A stretch of DNA of 64,000 nucleotides, taken from the NCBI RefSeq assembly GCF_001426545.1, contig NZ_LMEZ01000008.1, positions 228,889 through 292,888 of the forward strand. Reading direction: 5' to 3'. The DNA is from Mycobacterium sp. Root135 (GTDB lineage Bacteria > Actinomycetota > Actinomycetes > Mycobacteriales > Mycobacteriaceae). The notes beneath the pieces were generated by a model. That model did not search any database and had not been told where the DNA came from. It saw only the letters and a program-made list of their open reading frames with translations. Made by a program: the position numbers and the translations under genes. This document shows positions 16,671-25,883 of this stretch, piece by piece (position 1 is the stretch's first letter; each line of letters starts with the position of its first letter).

Positions 16671-17356
16671 GGAACCGTTTCCGGGTGCTGGCGTTCGACG
16701 TGCTCGCCCCGCTGGCCGCGATCCTGGCACTGGTCTATCTCGGCGTCGCGCTGGCCTGGCCGCTGTGGTGGGTGTCGGTGTGCTCGGTGCTGTGCCTGCT
16801 GATCGTCCAAGCCGTCGTGGTCAACACCGTGCTGTACCGGCGCGACGGCGTCACCGTTGGCACCGACGACGACGGGCCGGGTCTACGGCTGGCCGTGGTG
16901 GGGCTGGCCACTGTCGCGCTGGCGGCAGCCGTCGTGGTCGGTTACGCGCGGTGGACGGCGCCGCAGGCGCAGATGAACCGCGACATGACCGAGGTGGTCG
17001 GCATCGCCAGCAGCGCCGCGGAGGCGTCGGCGACCTTCACCCCGCAGAACCCGAGCGCCAACGTCGACCGGCTGACCGCGATGATGACGCCTCAGGGCGC
17101 CGACGGGTTTCGCGGCGAGTTCGACTCCATGGCAAAGGATTTGACGAGCAAGGGGCTGACGGTGTCGGCCAGCACGGTCTCCGCGGGGGTCGAAGCGATC
17201 GGCCCACAGGCCGCGGTCGTCGCGGTGATCATGCGGGGAACCCAGAACGCGCCCGGCAAGCCGGCGTCGAGTGTGGCTCTGCCGCTGCGGGTTTCGTTGC
17301 TCAAGCAAGACGGGCGCTGGCTGGTCGACGATCTGTCGCCGATCAACTCTCGCTAG
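16667..17356 (+). CDS. omamB: Orphaned Mce-associated membrane protein OmamB
   Basis: 229 residues with three hydrophobic segments (about 10-27, 32-52 and 72-95) followed by an extracytoplasmic Mas-type domain that ends in WLVDDLSPINSR, as in Mce-associated proteins. It is translationally coupled to omamA and corresponds to Rv0200 (OmamB), a partner in Mce transporter stability and cholesterol/fatty acid uptake. Its stop codon directly abuts the stop of the convergent Rv0201c-like gene, leaving no intergenic space. Confidence 0.82.
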   Translation: MRNRFRVLAFDVLAPLAAILALVYLGVALAWPLWWVSVCSVLCLLIVQAVVVNTVLYRRDGVTVGTDDDGPGLRLAVVGLATVALAAAVVVGYARWTAPQAQMNRDMTEVVGIASSAAEASATFTPQNPSANVDRLTAMMTPQGADGFRGEFDSMAKDLTSKGLTVSASTVSAGVEAIGPQAAVVAVIMRGTQNAPGKPASSVALPLRVSLLKQDGRWLVDDLSPINSR

Positions 17357-17866
17357 TCAGTCGGCGTGGCCGCGCATCTTGGCGAAGCGGTCGGACAATC
17401 GCCGCATCCTGATCATCAGCGAGGCCGCCGGGCTGGTCGTGCCCTGAAGGTATGACGCGAACTGGTCGGCCGGAATGCCGATGCGCGAGGCGAATTCGTC
17501 CTGGCCGAGGCCGGAGCGCTGGAGCAGCATGTTGACGTGGCGGCCCACCTCGGCGCACTCGTTGGCCTCGAGATGAGCACGGGTGCGGGTGAGCACTTCG
17601 TCCAACGCCCTCGACACTCCGTACGGCGGTGCGTTGTGGAGAACCTCTTCGACCTGACGGGCCGTTCTGCCATACGGGTCGCGTTTGATGGCGACGACGA
17701 TGCGTTGCCACACGGTCAGGTCGTCGGTCTCCAGTGCCTCGCGAATGGCCGAGGTTGGCCAGAATTCGACGGGGCGCTGGTCGACGGCGGGACGGCTACG
17801 GGGTGCGGTCGCGGCGGGCCTCTGGCGACCGGCGGCATCGCCGCGCGTATCCGAAGTCAACGTCAC
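17357..17866 (-). CDS. Rv0201c-like helix-turn-helix protein coupled to mmpL11
   Basis: 169 residues from GTG at 17866, overlapping the mmpL11 stop by 4 nt (GTGA). The C-terminal third reads VNMLLQRSGLGQDEFASRIGIPADQFASYLQGTTSPAASLMIRMRRLS, an XRE-type helix-turn-helix; the N-terminal part (WPTSAIREALETDDLTVWQRIVVAIKRDPYGRTARQVEEVL) is helical and conserved in mycobacterial homologs. It is probably a DNA-binding or adaptor protein co-produced with MmpL11. It may modulate the locus, but no operator is evident. The function of Rv0201c is not established. Confidence 0.75.
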   Translation of the reverse strand: MTLTSDTRGDAAGRQRPAATAPRSRPAVDQRPVEFWPTSAIREALETDDLTVWQRIVVAIKRDPYGRTARQVEEVLHNAPPYGVSRALDEVLTRTRAHLEANECAEVGRHVNMLLQRSGLGQDEFASRIGIPADQFASYLQGTTSPAASLMIRMRRLSDRFAKMRGHAD

Positions 17867-20835
17867 CTCGCCTCCTCCAACATCGCAACTGCCACCGACA
17901 GGCAACGTTGCCTGACGTGTGCCCAGTCGGACTCCGATTCGGGGCCCATCCAGTCTTCGTCGTCGTCGGCCGGGTGTGGGTCGGCCAACCGCCGTACGAG
18001 TTGTGTCGCCACCCAGTGGCTTCTCAACCGCTCTCCAGAGTAGTACCGGTCCATTTCGGCCAGCACCACAGCCGCGGTTTGAGTCTCCATCGACTCGACG
18101 AGATCGGCAAACTCTGCGTAGTCCTTGGCGTTGTTGCGGCACATGATCAGGTAGCACTTGAGCCGCAGCGTCTCGGCGCCGGTCGGAATCTGCAGGCGGT
18201 CGCCGGTGGGCAGCAGGACGTTGGTGGTCTCCATCGGGCTGAGTCGTCGCACCGTTGGCCGGTCCGCGTCGGCGGCGGTGGCCAAGGCGTCGAGCGCCAC
18301 GGCGAGCCTGCCCCGCCACATCGTCACCGGGTGCACGGGCTGACGTGGGAAGAACCGGCTGCCCGGCTTGCCGTTCTTCGCCGCGGCGGCCCGTCCGGAC
18401 CTCCCGCCGCCGTAGTGCGCGGTGTTGAGCCGCAGCGTGTCGCCGGGCCGCATCCTTTCGAGTGGCTCGTCACCCCCCTTGACGTGCGCGGCGATCGATC
18501 CGCCGGGAGGAAGGCAGCCGCTGAACGCGAGTGGGTCGGCGACGGTGACGGTCTGCGGCGCCAGCGTCTTGAGCTTCGCCGCGGACTTCACGACGTTGCG
18601 GATGTCGGCTCCCGACGGGCCCATCGTGGAGATGTCCTCCGGGATGACGACGAGGTCGCCGATGTCGGCCTTGGGCAGCGGCTTCTCGAAGTCCACCGAC
18701 GGCAGGATGCGATCCAGCCAGCCGGGCAGCCACCAGTTCCACTGGGCGAACATCGCCATCAGCGCCGGCACTAAAACGAGTCGCACTATCGTTGCATCGA
18801 CGGCGATCGCGACGGCGCACGCCACGCCGAGCTGGGCCACCAACGGCATGCCCGCAAACGCGAATCCGACGAACACCGCGATCATGATCAGCGCCGCGCT
18901 GGTGATCGTGCGGGCGCTGGTGCTGACGCCGTAGGCCACCGCGTCGCGGGTGTTGTTGGTCTGCAGGAAGCGTTCCCGGATGCGGGTGAGCAGGAAGATC
19001 TCGTAGTCCATCGACAAGCCGAAGGTCATCGCGAGGACCAGTGGCGGGATGGTGCTGTCCAGCGACCCGAGGGGTTCCAGCCCGAGGGCCTCCAGCCAGC
19101 CCCACTTGAACACCACGACGAGGCTGCCGTAGGCCGCCGCCACCGACAGGCACGTCATCAGGACGCCCTTGAACGCGAGGAACACCGAGCGGATCGAGAT
19201 CAGCAGCATGACGAACGCGATCAACGCGACGAACACGAACACCATCGGCTGGGTGGTGGCCACGCGGTGGTCGAAGTCCTTGAGCAGCGCGGTGGGCCCG
19301 CCGACGTCGACCACTGCGGGGGAGCCGGGGGCGGCGCCCGGCAGTTCGGCGCGCAGCCAGTCGACGGCGTCCCGCGCGGCGGGGTCCTCCGGGTCGATCG
19401 AGAGGACCGCCGACAGCAGGGCGCTGCGGTTGTCGTTGGCGAACACCGGGGGTGACACCGTCGCGATGTCGGGACCCTGGCTCATCTTCTGCTGCAGTGC
19501 GTCGAGTGCGCCGGTGTTCTGCGAACCGTTGGCGTTGCCGTTGGGGAAGGTCACCAGCACCTTGATGGGACCGAGCGCGCCGGGGCCCAGCGCTTGCGCG
19601 GCCGCGCTGATGCCACCGCGGATTTCGTGGGTGGGCTCGAACTGGCGCTGCAAGCTGTTGCCGAGCGTCATCGCGAACGCTGGGGCTGCCAACACGACCA
19701 GGACCAACGTCGCGCCGAGCGCGGAGATCCACTGACGTCGCATCACCCAGCCCACCCAGCGGGTCCAGAACCTGGACTGCGTGGTCTCGGGTCGACGCGA
19801 GACGTGCAGGTAGGACGACCGTTTGGAGGCCGCCTTGCCGAACGTCGCCAGCACGGCGGGGATCAGCGTGGTGGAGGTGAGGACGGCGAGCGCGACGGCC
19901 AGGATCGCGCCGGTGGCCATCGACGCCAGCACGGGGGTGTGGATCAGGTAGATGCCGGTTACCGAGGCGATCACGGTGAGGCCCGAGAGCAACACGGCGA
20001 GGCCCGACGTCGCCATCGCCGCGTCGGCGGCCTGTGCCGCGTCGCGGCCCGACCGCAGTTCCTCGCGGAAGCGCATGAGGATGAACAGGGAGTAGTCGAC
20101 GGCGAGGGCGATGCCGAACATCGACACCGTCGAGGTGACGAACACCGACATCTGGGTGACCATCGCCAGGAGGTAGACCAGCCCCATCGTCACCGCCACG
20201 GTGCAGATGCCGAGCACCAACGGCACCGCCGCGGCCGCGAGCGATCCGAAGACCGCCAACAGCACGATCATGACGATCGGCAGGTTCCACTTCTCGGCCT
20301 GGGCGATGTCGTGCTTGGTGGCCTCACTGGCCGCGGCGCCGAGCGCACCCTGGCCGATGACGTAGAGCTTGACGTGGCCGTTCTCGATCTGACCTGGCTG
20401 ATCGCCGTCGATGCCGACCTTCTTGCGCAGCTGCTTGGCGACGTCGGAACTGCCGCTGTTGAAGTCGGTCTGCAACGAGATGACGTACGGCCTATCCGGC
20501 TGCGGTGGTGGCTGCCGAGGGTTGGGCATCACCTTGACGCTGGGAACCTCTGCCGCGATGCGCTCGAGCTGCCCGACCGCCGCGGTCATGTCGTCGAACG
20601 AGGCGTCGGCGCGTGGCGCCGCCACCAGTGCCAACGGGGACGCGCCCTGATCCGGGTAGTGATCCTGGATGGCGTGTTCGACGCTCAGCGACTGCGAGCC
20701 TGCCACTTCGAAACCGCCGCCGGTGAGGTTGCCCGACTGGTTCAGGGCGAGGTACACCGACGGAAGCAAGAGGAGCAGCCACGCGATGAAGACTGCCCAG
20801 CGGTATCGACGCAGCTTGCTGCTCAACCGCAACAT
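17863..20835 (-). CDS. mmpL11: RND-family lipid transporter MmpL11
   Basis: 990 residues, slightly longer than M. tuberculosis MmpL11 (966). The N-terminus MLRLSSKLRRYRWAVFIAWLLLLLPSVYLALNQSGNLTGGGFEVAGSQS matches that protein. Two RND halves carry the proton-relay motifs GIALAVDYSLFILMRFREEL and GLSMDYEIFLLTRIRERF. A long C-terminal cytoplasmic domain ends in RRCLSVAVAMLEEAR. MmpL11 exports mycolate-derived wax esters and long-chain triacylglycerols, and with MmpL3 has been implicated in heme import from the Rv0203 hemophore. The frame stays open upstream to 21639, but the family start is at 20835. It is divergent from the hemophore gene across 198 bases. Confidence 0.96.
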   Translation of the reverse strand: MLRLSSKLRRYRWAVFIAWLLLLLPSVYLALNQSGNLTGGGFEVAGSQSLSVEHAIQDHYPDQGASPLALVAAPRADASFDDMTAAVGQLERIAAEVPSVKVMPNPRQPPPQPDRPYVISLQTDFNSGSSDVAKQLRKKVGIDGDQPGQIENGHVKLYVIGQGALGAAASEATKHDIAQAEKWNLPIVMIVLLAVFGSLAAAAVPLVLGICTVAVTMGLVYLLAMVTQMSVFVTSTVSMFGIALAVDYSLFILMRFREELRSGRDAAQAADAAMATSGLAVLLSGLTVIASVTGIYLIHTPVLASMATGAILAVALAVLTSTTLIPAVLATFGKAASKRSSYLHVSRRPETTQSRFWTRWVGWVMRRQWISALGATLVLVVLAAPAFAMTLGNSLQRQFEPTHEIRGGISAAAQALGPGALGPIKVLVTFPNGNANGSQNTGALDALQQKMSQGPDIATVSPPVFANDNRSALLSAVLSIDPEDPAARDAVDWLRAELPGAAPGSPAVVDVGGPTALLKDFDHRVATTQPMVFVFVALIAFVMLLISIRSVFLAFKGVLMTCLSVAAAYGSLVVVFKWGWLEALGLEPLGSLDSTIPPLVLAMTFGLSMDYEIFLLTRIRERFLQTNNTRDAVAYGVSTSARTITSAALIMIAVFVGFAFAGMPLVAQLGVACAVAIAVDATIVRLVLVPALMAMFAQWNWWLPGWLDRILPSVDFEKPLPKADIGDLVVIPEDISTMGPSGADIRNVVKSAAKLKTLAPQTVTVADPLAFSGCLPPGGSIAAHVKGGDEPLERMRPGDTLRLNTAHYGGGRSGRAAAAKNGKPGSRFFPRQPVHPVTMWRGRLAVALDALATAADADRPTVRRLSPMETTNVLLPTGDRLQIPTGAETLRLKCYLIMCRNNAKDYAEFADLVESMETQTAAVVLAEMDRYYSGERLRSHWVATQLVRRLADPHPADDDEDWMGPESESDWAHVRQRCLSVAVAMLEEAR

Positions 20836-21033
20836 GAACTGCTGGATGGCTGACCCCTGCCTTACTCCCCGCGAGAAATCCGGCGTTACTCCGTGTGTTT
20901 CGTTCCGTGAGCGTACCGCAGCACGAGGTAGGGTGACCGACCCGCACGACGGCGCCGGGCGGTGCCGAACCCTCACCTGACCGACCTGGGTATTTGCTGT
21001 GCGGATTGGTAGCCGAGCCGCGCCGATGGCATC

Positions 21034-21612
21034 ATGGCCGGTGACATGAATACCACTAGCTCCGCTCTTCGACGCTGCCTCGGCGGCGTGTTCGCTGCAT
21101 CCGTCGTCGGCGGTGCCGTCGTCGCCGCGATGGCAACCCCGTCGGCGCCCTCGGCCACCGCGGCGGCTGACCCCTGCGCGGCGAGCGAGGTGGCCCGCTC
21201 GATCGGGTCCGTCGCCACCTCGACGGCCATCTACCTCGACGCGCATCCCGAGACCAATGCCGCGCTGACCACCGTCTCGCAGCAGCAAACGGGTCCGCAG
21301 TCGCTCGTGGCGCTCAAGACGTACTTCGACGCCAACCCGCAGGCGGCCAAGGACATGCAGGCGTTGCAGGCCCCGCTCCAGAGTCTTTCCGCCCGCTGCC
21401 GGTTGCCGTTCACCCTGCCGCAGGTGATGGGCCTTCTGCAGGGGGTGCAGTCGCCGGCCGCATCCGTGCCGGGGAGTTTGCCCAGCGCTCTGTCGACCGT
21501 GCCGAACGCCGGGGCACCCGGGGTCGCCCTGCCCGCCCAGTCGCCGGCCGCCGCCGCCGTCGCACCCGGGACCGGTCCGCTCCCAGGGCCCGCGACGGTG
21601 ACTCCCAGGTAG
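21034..21612 (+). CDS. Secreted hemophore (Rv0203-like) beside mmpL11
   Basis: 192 residues from ATG 21034; ATG 21046 (MNTTSSALRR) is an equally possible start. A signal peptide is followed by a helical hemophore domain bounded by Cys48 (DPCAAS) and a Cys in SARCRLP, with Tyr67 and His71 (YLDAHP) in the YxxxH heme-ligand spacing. The C-terminal tail of about 70 residues is Pro/Ala-rich and absent from the other two paralogs; it may tether or space the protein in the cell wall. It occupies the Rv0203 position, divergent from mmpL11, and is expected to capture heme and pass it to MmpL11/MmpL3. Confidence 0.85.
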   Translation: MAGDMNTTSSALRRCLGGVFAASVVGGAVVAAMATPSAPSATAAADPCAASEVARSIGSVATSTAIYLDAHPETNAALTTVSQQQTGPQSLVALKTYFDANPQAAKDMQALQAPLQSLSARCRLPFTLPQVMGLLQGVQSPAASVPGSLPSALSTVPNAGAPGVALPAQSPAAAAVAPGTGPLPGPATVTPR

Positions 21613-21804
21613 TCCCAAGCGACTCGTCTGCGTGTTCACGAGGTGGTCGTGAGCAGGATGTTCTGGGTTTTCCGCCGTGGATTGGACGCAAGGCGAGAAT
21701 CTCGTGACCGATTCTGCTTAGCTTTCCGGTGTCGGCAACCGCGTCAAGGCGCGGTCGCCGGAAATTCTTGAAGGTCTGTGCACATTCGAAGAAGGAGCTT
21801 GATC

Positions 21805-22188
21805 ATGTTGCTCTCGGCCCGTGCTGGGCGACGTGCGGTTGCTGGCGCGATGGGCGCCAGTGCGATCGCAGGCGCGATGTTGTTCGGAGCGCTGCCGTCT
21901 GCCCTGGCAGATGATCCGGCCCTCAACCCCCCGAACTGCTCTGCCGCGGATCTCGCAGGCGTGTCGTCGGGAGTGTCTGCGTCGACGTCGGCATACCTGT
22001 TCACCCACCCGGACGTGAACTACTTCTTCACCAGCCTCGAGGGGCTGCCCCGTGAAGAGATGCGCACCAAGGTGGCCGACTACATGAACGCCAACCCCAT
22101 GGCCAAGGCCGATCTGACGGGCATCCGTCAGCCTCTGGTCGACCTGAAGAATCGCTGCGGCGCCGCTCCTGCGCCCGCAATTCCGTAA
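21805..22188 (+). CDS. Second secreted hemophore-type protein
   Basis: 127 residues. The ATG at 21805 has AAGGAG eight bases upstream. A signal peptide ends in PSALA. The mature domain has the paired cysteines (PPNCSAAD and KNRCGAA) and the YLFTHP motif (Tyr64, His68), plus YMNANPMAKADLTGIRQPLVDL, which aligns well with the hemophore upstream (YFDANPQAAKDMQALQAPLQSL). The pair therefore looks like a tandem duplication. The stop is 5-11 bases before the response regulator start, so the hemophore and the two-component genes probably form one operon. Confidence 0.82.
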   Translation: MLLSARAGRRAVAGAMGASAIAGAMLFGALPSALADDPALNPPNCSAADLAGVSSGVSASTSAYLFTHPDVNYFFTSLEGLPREEMRTKVADYMNANPMAKADLTGIRQPLVDLKNRCGAAPAPAIP

Positions 22189-22193
22189 CCCGG

Positions 22194-22913
22194 GTGCAGG
22201 TGGCTGAACCACCTGCGCTTGACGGCGCGGGTCGCACGGTGTTGATGGTCGACGACGACCCCGACGTCAGAACGTCCGTGTCCCGCGGATTGCGGCACTC
22301 GGGGTTCGACGTCAGGGTCGCCGCCACCGGCAAGGAAGCGTTGCGGCTGCTCTCCAACGAGTCGCATGACGCGTTGGTCCTCGACGTCCAGATGCCAGAG
22401 CTCGACGGTGTTGCGGTCGTGACGGCGTTGCGGGCGTTGGGCAACGACATCCCGATCTGCGTGCTGTCCGCGCGGGACACGGTCAACGACAGGATCGCCG
22501 GACTCGAGGCGGGTGCCGACGACTACCTGACCAAGCCGTTCGACCTCGGCGAGTTGGTCGCCCGGTTGCACGCTCTGCTGCGCCGGTCGAGCCTGTCGGA
22601 GCGGTCGCCGGACACCATGACCGTCGGCCACCTGACCATAGACACGGCCAGGCGGTTGGTGTTCGTCGAGGGCGACCGGGCCGAGCTCACCAAGCGGGAG
22701 TTCGACCTGCTGGCAGTGCTCGCGGAGAATGCCGGCGTGGTGCTGACCAGGCAGCGGCTGCTCGAGTTGGTGTGGGGTTACGACTTCGAGGTCGACACGA
22801 ACGTCGCCGACGTCTTCATCAGCTACCTGCGGCGCAAGCTGGAGCGCGAAGGCCACCCCAGGGTGATCCACACCGTTCGCGGGATCGGGTACGTCCTGCG
22901 CGACGAGCCCTGA
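22194..22913 (+). CDS. OmpR-family response regulator, PrrA-like
   Basis: 239 residues from GTG 22194 (GTG 22200 also possible). The receiver domain has the acidic pocket VDDDPD and phospho-acceptor Asp64 (LVLDVQMPELDG), with Lys in DDYLTKPFDL. A C-terminal winged helix (LTKREFDLLAVLAENAGVVLTRQRLLELVWGYDFEVDTNVADVFISYLRRKLE) follows. It is strikingly close to mycobacterial PrrA (Rv0903c) along its whole length but lies at the hemophore locus, so it is probably a paralog rather than PrrA itself. It likely regulates the neighbouring heme genes, which is inference from operon structure. Confidence 0.88.
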   Translation: MQVAEPPALDGAGRTVLMVDDDPDVRTSVSRGLRHSGFDVRVAATGKEALRLLSNESHDALVLDVQMPELDGVAVVTALRALGNDIPICVLSARDTVNDRIAGLEAGADDYLTKPFDLGELVARLHALLRRSSLSERSPDTMTVGHLTIDTARRLVFVEGDRAELTKREFDLLAVLAENAGVVLTRQRLLELVWGYDFEVDTNVADVFISYLRRKLEREGHPRVIHTVRGIGYVLRDEP

Positions 22914-22914
22914 G

Positions 22915-24360
22915 GTGCAGCTGCACCGGTTCGGCAGATCCGCGTCGCTGCGGACCAGGGTCGCCCTGGCGTCCGCCGCGGCCGCGGCCGCCGTCGTCGC
23001 GGTCTTCACCGTGCTGACGTCGGTGGTGCTGGCCAACAACGACGCCGCACAGCTCGACCGTCGGCTGGACTCGATCGTCGACGCCAGCGTCTACGACCAG
23101 ACCAACGGTGTGCTGCAAACCGGGCGGGCGCGGTCCTCTGGCCAGGTGGTGTTCCAGCGGGGGTTCCAGCTGCCACAGCTGGAGCCCGGCACCGAGACCG
23201 TCGAGGTCAACGGCATCGAGTATCGAGTGCGCACCATCCCGGTCGACCAGCAGGGCGGGGTGCTGGTGTCGGTGGGCATCCGCGCGGACAGCATCCTGCT
23301 CAACCGCGCGCGGATCCCGCTCTACACCGCGGTCGGCGTGGTCACCGTTCTCATCGCGGGCGGGCTGGGCTGGATGTTGGCGGGGCCGGCCATTCGACCG
23401 TTGCGCAGGCTCACCGAGCAGACGATGCGGCTCGGCAAGGGCAGCGACCGGATGACGGCGGTGAGGGGCGCGCGCGAGGCCGAAGAACTGTCGGAGGCGA
23501 TGGCGGGCATGCTCGAGCGCCTCGCCGCGGCCCAGCTGGCCACCACGAATTCCCTTCAGGCGGCCCAGGACTTCGCGGCCAACGCGGCCCACGAGCTGCG
23601 CACGCCGTTGACCGCGATGCGCGCCGACCTCGACACGCTGCGAATCCACGATCTGCCCGCCGAGGAACGCGACGAGGTCGTCGGGGACCTGGCGCGTGCC
23701 CAGCGGCGCGTCGAGGCCATCATCACCGCCCTCGGCCAGCTCGCGTCGGGGCAGCTCGCACAGGTCGAGGACCGGGAGCTGATCGACGTCACCGACATGC
23801 TCGACCGGGTGGCGCGGGAGAACGCCAGGGCGGGCGACGTCGAGATCGTCGTGCAGAGCGACGACGCCATCGGGGCGATCTGGGGTTGGTCGGGTGGGCT
23901 GCGGCTGGCGGTGGACAACCTGGTGCGCAACGCGATCACGCACGGCGGTGCCTCGACGATCCTGCTGACCGCGCGCAGGCACACCGCAACCGACGGCAGC
24001 GGCGAGGTGCTGAACATAGTCGTCGACGACGACGGCTGCGGCCTGCCGACGGAGGAACATCAGTTCGTCATGGGCAGGTTCGCCCGCGGCAGCACCGCGA
24101 CGCCGGGCGGATCGGGGCTTGGGCTGGCGCTGGTGGCTCAGCAGGCGCAATTGCACGGCGGCGGAATCGAGCTGTCCGAGGGGCCGCTCGGTGGGCTACG
24201 GGCGACCTTGACCGTGTCGACTTCCCCCGAGCCGGAGGCGGATTCGGAATCCGACGATTCGCTCAGGGGTTTCTTCGGAGGCGAGGGAGGCCCCTTGCGC
24301 CGAGGCGCCAACCGAGTAGCAGGATGGCGGTCGAAAGCGAAGCGACCACCACGAAGCTGA
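22915..24360 (+). CDS. Sensor histidine kinase, PrrB-like
   Basis: 481 residues from GTG, one base after the regulator stop. Two transmembrane helices (about 15-38 and 140-160) flank a periplasmic sensor of about 100 residues. Next come a HAMP linker, the H-box NAAHELRTPLTAMRADL, the N-box LRLAVDNLVRNAITHGG, and the G-boxes DDDGCGLP and GGSGLGLALVAQQAQLHGG. It resembles PrrB. The last 98 bases overlap the DUF3054 gene on the opposite strand; the kinase core ends well before this, so the overlap affects only a basic, low-complexity tail. Confidence 0.9.
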   Translation: MQLHRFGRSASLRTRVALASAAAAAAVVAVFTVLTSVVLANNDAAQLDRRLDSIVDASVYDQTNGVLQTGRARSSGQVVFQRGFQLPQLEPGTETVEVNGIEYRVRTIPVDQQGGVLVSVGIRADSILLNRARIPLYTAVGVVTVLIAGGLGWMLAGPAIRPLRRLTEQTMRLGKGSDRMTAVRGAREAEELSEAMAGMLERLAAAQLATTNSLQAAQDFAANAAHELRTPLTAMRADLDTLRIHDLPAEERDEVVGDLARAQRRVEAIITALGQLASGQLAQVEDRELIDVTDMLDRVARENARAGDVEIVVQSDDAIGAIWGWSGGLRLAVDNLVRNAITHGGASTILLTARRHTATDGSGEVLNIVVDDDGCGLPTEEHQFVMGRFARGSTATPGGSGLGLALVAQQAQLHGGGIELSEGPLGGLRATLTVSTSPEPEADSESDDSLRGFFGGEGGPLRRGANRVAGWRSKAKRPPRS

Positions 24361-24643
24361 GCGCCGTTCCCGCAGACGTGGCCCTGCGCAACAACATTCC
24401 GACGACGACCGTGCTCAGCCAGATGACGATTCCGGTGGGCGCCAACGCCGTCGGGCGGCGCCACGCCCGTGCCGCGAGCCAGCCGAACGTGGTTCCGGCC
24501 AGGAACGGCCATGCCGTCTCGACGACGCCCGCCACGGTGATCCCCTCGGCGTGACTGCGCCTGCCGATGGCGCAGAACACCAGGACGCACAACACGTCGG
24601 CCGCGGCGGCGCCGGCCACCGCCGTGCGGTCATCCCGCGGCAT
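24263..24643 (-). CDS. DUF3054 membrane protein
   Basis: 126 residues with four predicted transmembrane helices: DVLCVLVFCAIG, TAWPFLAGTTFGWLAARAW, GIVIWLSTVVVGMLLRR and LSFVVVASLSTAILLLGWR. The charged motif IGRRSHAEG after helix 1 is the DUF3054 signature. The function is unknown. It overlaps the upstream M23 gene by 14 bases on the same strand and runs 98 bases into the histidine kinase gene on the opposite strand. Confidence 0.8.
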   Translation of the reverse strand: MPRDDRTAVAGAAAADVLCVLVFCAIGRRSHAEGITVAGVVETAWPFLAGTTFGWLAARAWRRPTALAPTGIVIWLSTVVVGMLLRRATSAGTALSFVVVASLSTAILLLGWRLGARGLPRLRRNP

Positions 24644-25874
24644 AGGTCATCACGTCGAGCACCAAAGGGCTCAGCGCCTTCTCAGCCCGTGGAGTCGTTC
24701 CCGGGGCCATCGGCGCCGGTTGCCCCGCCAGCAGGGGGTCGAGTGCATTCATCGAGGCCAGTCTTCCGTCGAGGGTGAAGTCCTTGAACACGAAGGGTAA
24801 ACCGTTGGAGCGCAACGGGTCCGGTGTGCTCATCACGTGAAAGTGCAGATGTGGGGCGTCGGTGTTGCCGGTGTTGCCGAGGTTGGCGATCACCTGACCG
24901 GCCGTCAGCGAGTCGCCGGGCTTGACGGTGACGCTGCCGGTCTTCAAGTGCGCGTACAGGGCGAAGTTCCCGTCGCCGATTTCCTGCACCACGTGGTTGC
25001 CCGCGTACTGGTCGAGCGGGAGTCCGACGGGACTGACGCCCGCCACCTGTTCGGGCAGACCGTCGAGCACGGCGACGACGGGTCCGTCGCCGACGGCGTG
25101 AATGGCCGCGCCGAAGTAGGGGTAGCTCTCGGGCCGGGACTTGTCACCGGCGAACACGGTGCCGTCGGCGCTCAACTGTACGTAGTCGATGGCGAATCGT
25201 TCAGCGGCCCAAAGGTTTCCGTCGAGCGGGTTCATGGCCATCCGGTGTGCCGTCATGTCGCAGCAGCTGTTGCCGTCCAGCCAGCGCGGACCGTCCAGCG
25301 GTGGCGAGATCACCACGGGCTGGCGCGTGGAGACCGTGACGGGTGCGACGGCGTTCTCCGTGACGGTGGCGGGTAACAACGGCGGCATCGGGGTGGCCAG
25401 GTTCGCGACGATGGTGTGCGACAGGTCGGTCGGAACTGGCGCCGACTCGTCGAGGACGACGTCGAGCCACACGATGCCTGCCCGTCCAGGACCCAACGTC
25501 GTGGTGGGAGTCTGCGGTGCCCCGAGTGCCCGCATCCAGTAGGCCAGCTTGTCGCCGGCCAAGGTCAGCAGCTCGTCGGTTCCCGCTTTGACCGACAACG
25601 ACGTCAGCGTCACGTCGCCGTCCAAGGCGTTGGTGAGCTGTAGCTCGTAGGCGAGGTGACGCTTGCCGTCGGTGGTGGGCACCGGCACGGGCGCGGCGAC
25701 CACGGTGGCGAGCACGGGAGTGGCCTGAGCCGGAGGCGCCGACGGAGCCAGCGTCGACGAGGTCGCGCGGGCGGCGCTGCTCGACGTTGGCGGGCCTTCC
25801 GTCGGGGTGGCGCACGCGGTCAGAAGCGTGGCCGCACCGAGAATGGCTGCGGCGCCGGAGCCGATGCGGTGCAT
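24630..25874 (-). CDS. M23-type (LytM) peptidase-like lipoprotein
   Basis: 414 residues. A lipoprotein signal with lipobox LLTAC (Cys21) is followed by a Ser/Thr/Pro-rich linker, then a domain of about 150 residues with no recognised fold, and an M23/LytM domain. The LytM part retains APHLHFHVMS near residue 350 and an earlier FAIDY in place of the usual HxxxD zinc motif, so peptidase activity is doubtful and it could be a degenerate regulator of other cell-wall hydrolases. It lies between the two-component system and the Rv0204c-like gene. Confidence 0.8.
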   Translation of the reverse strand: MHRIGSGAAAILGAATLLTACATPTEGPPTSSSAARATSSTLAPSAPPAQATPVLATVVAAPVPVPTTDGKRHLAYELQLTNALDGDVTLTSLSVKAGTDELLTLAGDKLAYWMRALGAPQTPTTTLGPGRAGIVWLDVVLDESAPVPTDLSHTIVANLATPMPPLLPATVTENAVAPVTVSTRQPVVISPPLDGPRWLDGNSCCDMTAHRMAMNPLDGNLWAAERFAIDYVQLSADGTVFAGDKSRPESYPYFGAAIHAVGDGPVVAVLDGLPEQVAGVSPVGLPLDQYAGNHVVQEIGDGNFALYAHLKTGSVTVKPGDSLTAGQVIANLGNTGNTDAPHLHFHVMSTPDPLRSNGLPFVFKDFTLDGRLASMNALDPLLAGQPAPMAPGTTPRAEKALSPLVLDVMTYAAG

Positions 25875-25883
25875 CTGCCGATC

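Noticed and set aside
20836..21033. IdeR-type iron box between mmpL11 and the hemophore gene
   Set aside because: No sequence close to the TTAGGTTAG-type palindrome was found there or ahead of the other two hemophore genes.
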